Positions 5,750 through 6,206 of a DNA stretch of 6,206 nucleotides are shown here, one piece after another. The number at the start of each line of letters is the position of its first letter. Position 1 is the stretch's first letter. The position numbers were made by a program, and so were the translations under genes. The stretch spans positions 1 to 6,206 of the forward strand of contig SVTU01000081.1 of the NCBI GenBank assembly GCA_015063655.1, in the 5' to 3' direction. Below the pieces are notes generated by a model. It did no database searches. It was given only the letters and a program-made list of their open reading frames with translations, and had not been told where the DNA came from. This stretch comes from Oscillospiraceae bacterium. GTDB taxonomy: Bacteria > Bacillota > Clostridia > Oscillospirales > CAG-272.

Positions 5750-6205
5750 ATGACGCTTACGCAAAAGGAAACGTCCCTGCTCAACGATATCAAAACGCAG
5801 GAACAGCTTTGCATTGAAAAATACCAAAAGTATGCCACAGCGGCACACGACCCCGAGCTTCAGACCCTGTTTGGCAAGCTCAAGCAGAACGAGGAAAAGC
5901 ATCTGGAGACCGTCTGCCAGATCCTGTCGGGCACCGAGGTCACGCTCCCTGCCGCTCCCTCTGCCGTGCAGAGCAAGCTGCAATGCACCCCCTCCCGCTG
6001 TGATGAAACGCAGAAAAAGGAGGACGCCTTCCTGTGCCGTGATGCCCTGTCTATGGAAAAGCACGTGGCGAGCGTATATAACACGGGTGTGTTTGAATTT
6101 TGCAGTCCCGTTCTGCGTGACACGCTCTCGCACATTCAGAAGGAAGAGCAAAACCACGGCGAGATGCTGTATAATTACCTGTCCTGCAATCAAATGTATC
6201 CGTAA
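5750..6205 (+). CDS. Spore coat protein, CotF-like ferritin-fold family
   Basis: A 151-residue protein of the clostridial CotF-type spore coat family, expected to be made in the mother cell and built into the coat. It contains two similar helical halves. The first (about 4-61) has LTQKETSLLNDIKTQEQLC, then IEKY, then EEKHLE. The second (about 91-150) has LCRDALSMEKHVASVYN, then LRDTLSHIQKEEQNHGEML. The linker (62-90) is rich in Ala, Pro and Ser. Glu18, Glu48-x-x-His51, Glu103 and Glu133-x-x-His136 reproduce the ligand pattern of a ferritin-like di-iron four-helix bundle. Whether metal is bound is unknown. There are seven cysteines (21, 56, 79, 84, 96, 118, 146), which could cross-link in the coat. 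The start at 5750 has a near-perfect ribosome binding site, and the TAA is one base before the window ends. A sigma-E/K-like promoter may lie upstream. Confidence 0.9.
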   Translation: MTLTQKETSLLNDIKTQEQLCIEKYQKYATAAHDPELQTLFGKLKQNEEKHLETVCQILSGTEVTLPAAPSAVQSKLQCTPSRCDETQKKEDAFLCRDALSMEKHVASVYNTGVFEFCSPVLRDTLSHIQKEEQNHGEMLYNYLSCNQMYP

Positions 6206-6206
6206 G

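Noticed and set aside
5114..6193. A 359-codon open frame on the minus strand, longer than either real gene it covers
   Set aside because: Its product is rich in His, Arg and Gln with no fold-like pattern, it spans the end of one gene and the whole of the next, and the plus-strand proteins have clear membrane segments and a recognised coat family. It is an antisense shadow of GC-rich coding sequence.

Overview
The window looks like chromosomal DNA from a GC-rich, spore-forming member of the Clostridia, probably a gut Oscillospirales or Christensenellales-type lineage. The reasons are a clostridial CotF-like spore coat protein, a GatCAB amidotransferase, a clostridial-type galactokinase, strong GGAGG ribosome binding sites and sigma-A-like promoters. 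The assignment is an inference from gene style; no rRNA or marker phylogeny is available here. I see no mobile element, CRISPR array, tRNA or rRNA.

Left part (1-4659, minus strand): one tightly packed operon read right to left. The order is galK-type galactokinase, a 133-residue three-helix membrane protein, a WalJ/YycJ-like metallo-beta-lactamase-fold hydrolase, rlmH, gatC and gatA. gatA runs off the left edge about 20 codons before its expected end. Neighbours overlap by 1, 4, 7 and 11 bases, or are separated by about 10 (rlmH to gatC), which points to one polycistronic mRNA with translational coupling. RlmH methylates 23S rRNA and GatCA(B) makes Gln-tRNA(Gln)/Asn-tRNA(Asn), so the distal genes serve translation. 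The promoter-proximal galactokinase belongs to sugar catabolism, an uncommon mix.

Intergenic region (4660-4843): a compact divergent promoter region. A sigma-A-like promoter with an extended -10 drives galK leftward (4713-4741), and a near-consensus promoter drives the next gene rightward (4788-4816). Between them are two short hairpins, each followed by a T-run, whose U-tracts face each other. This could be an insulator, or the left hairpin could be an operator over the galK -35 element.

Right part (4844-6205, plus strand): an unrecognised multi-pass membrane protein of 268 residues. After a 99-base gap comes a 151-residue ferritin-like spore coat protein of the CotF type, complete in the window, with a possible mother-cell (sigma-E/K-like) promoter in the gap.

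Nothing here amounts to a clearly new biological system. The best leads are the facing hairpins, the altered sugar-binding motif of the galactokinase, the intact ferritin-like ligand pattern in the coat protein, and the two uncharacterised membrane proteins.
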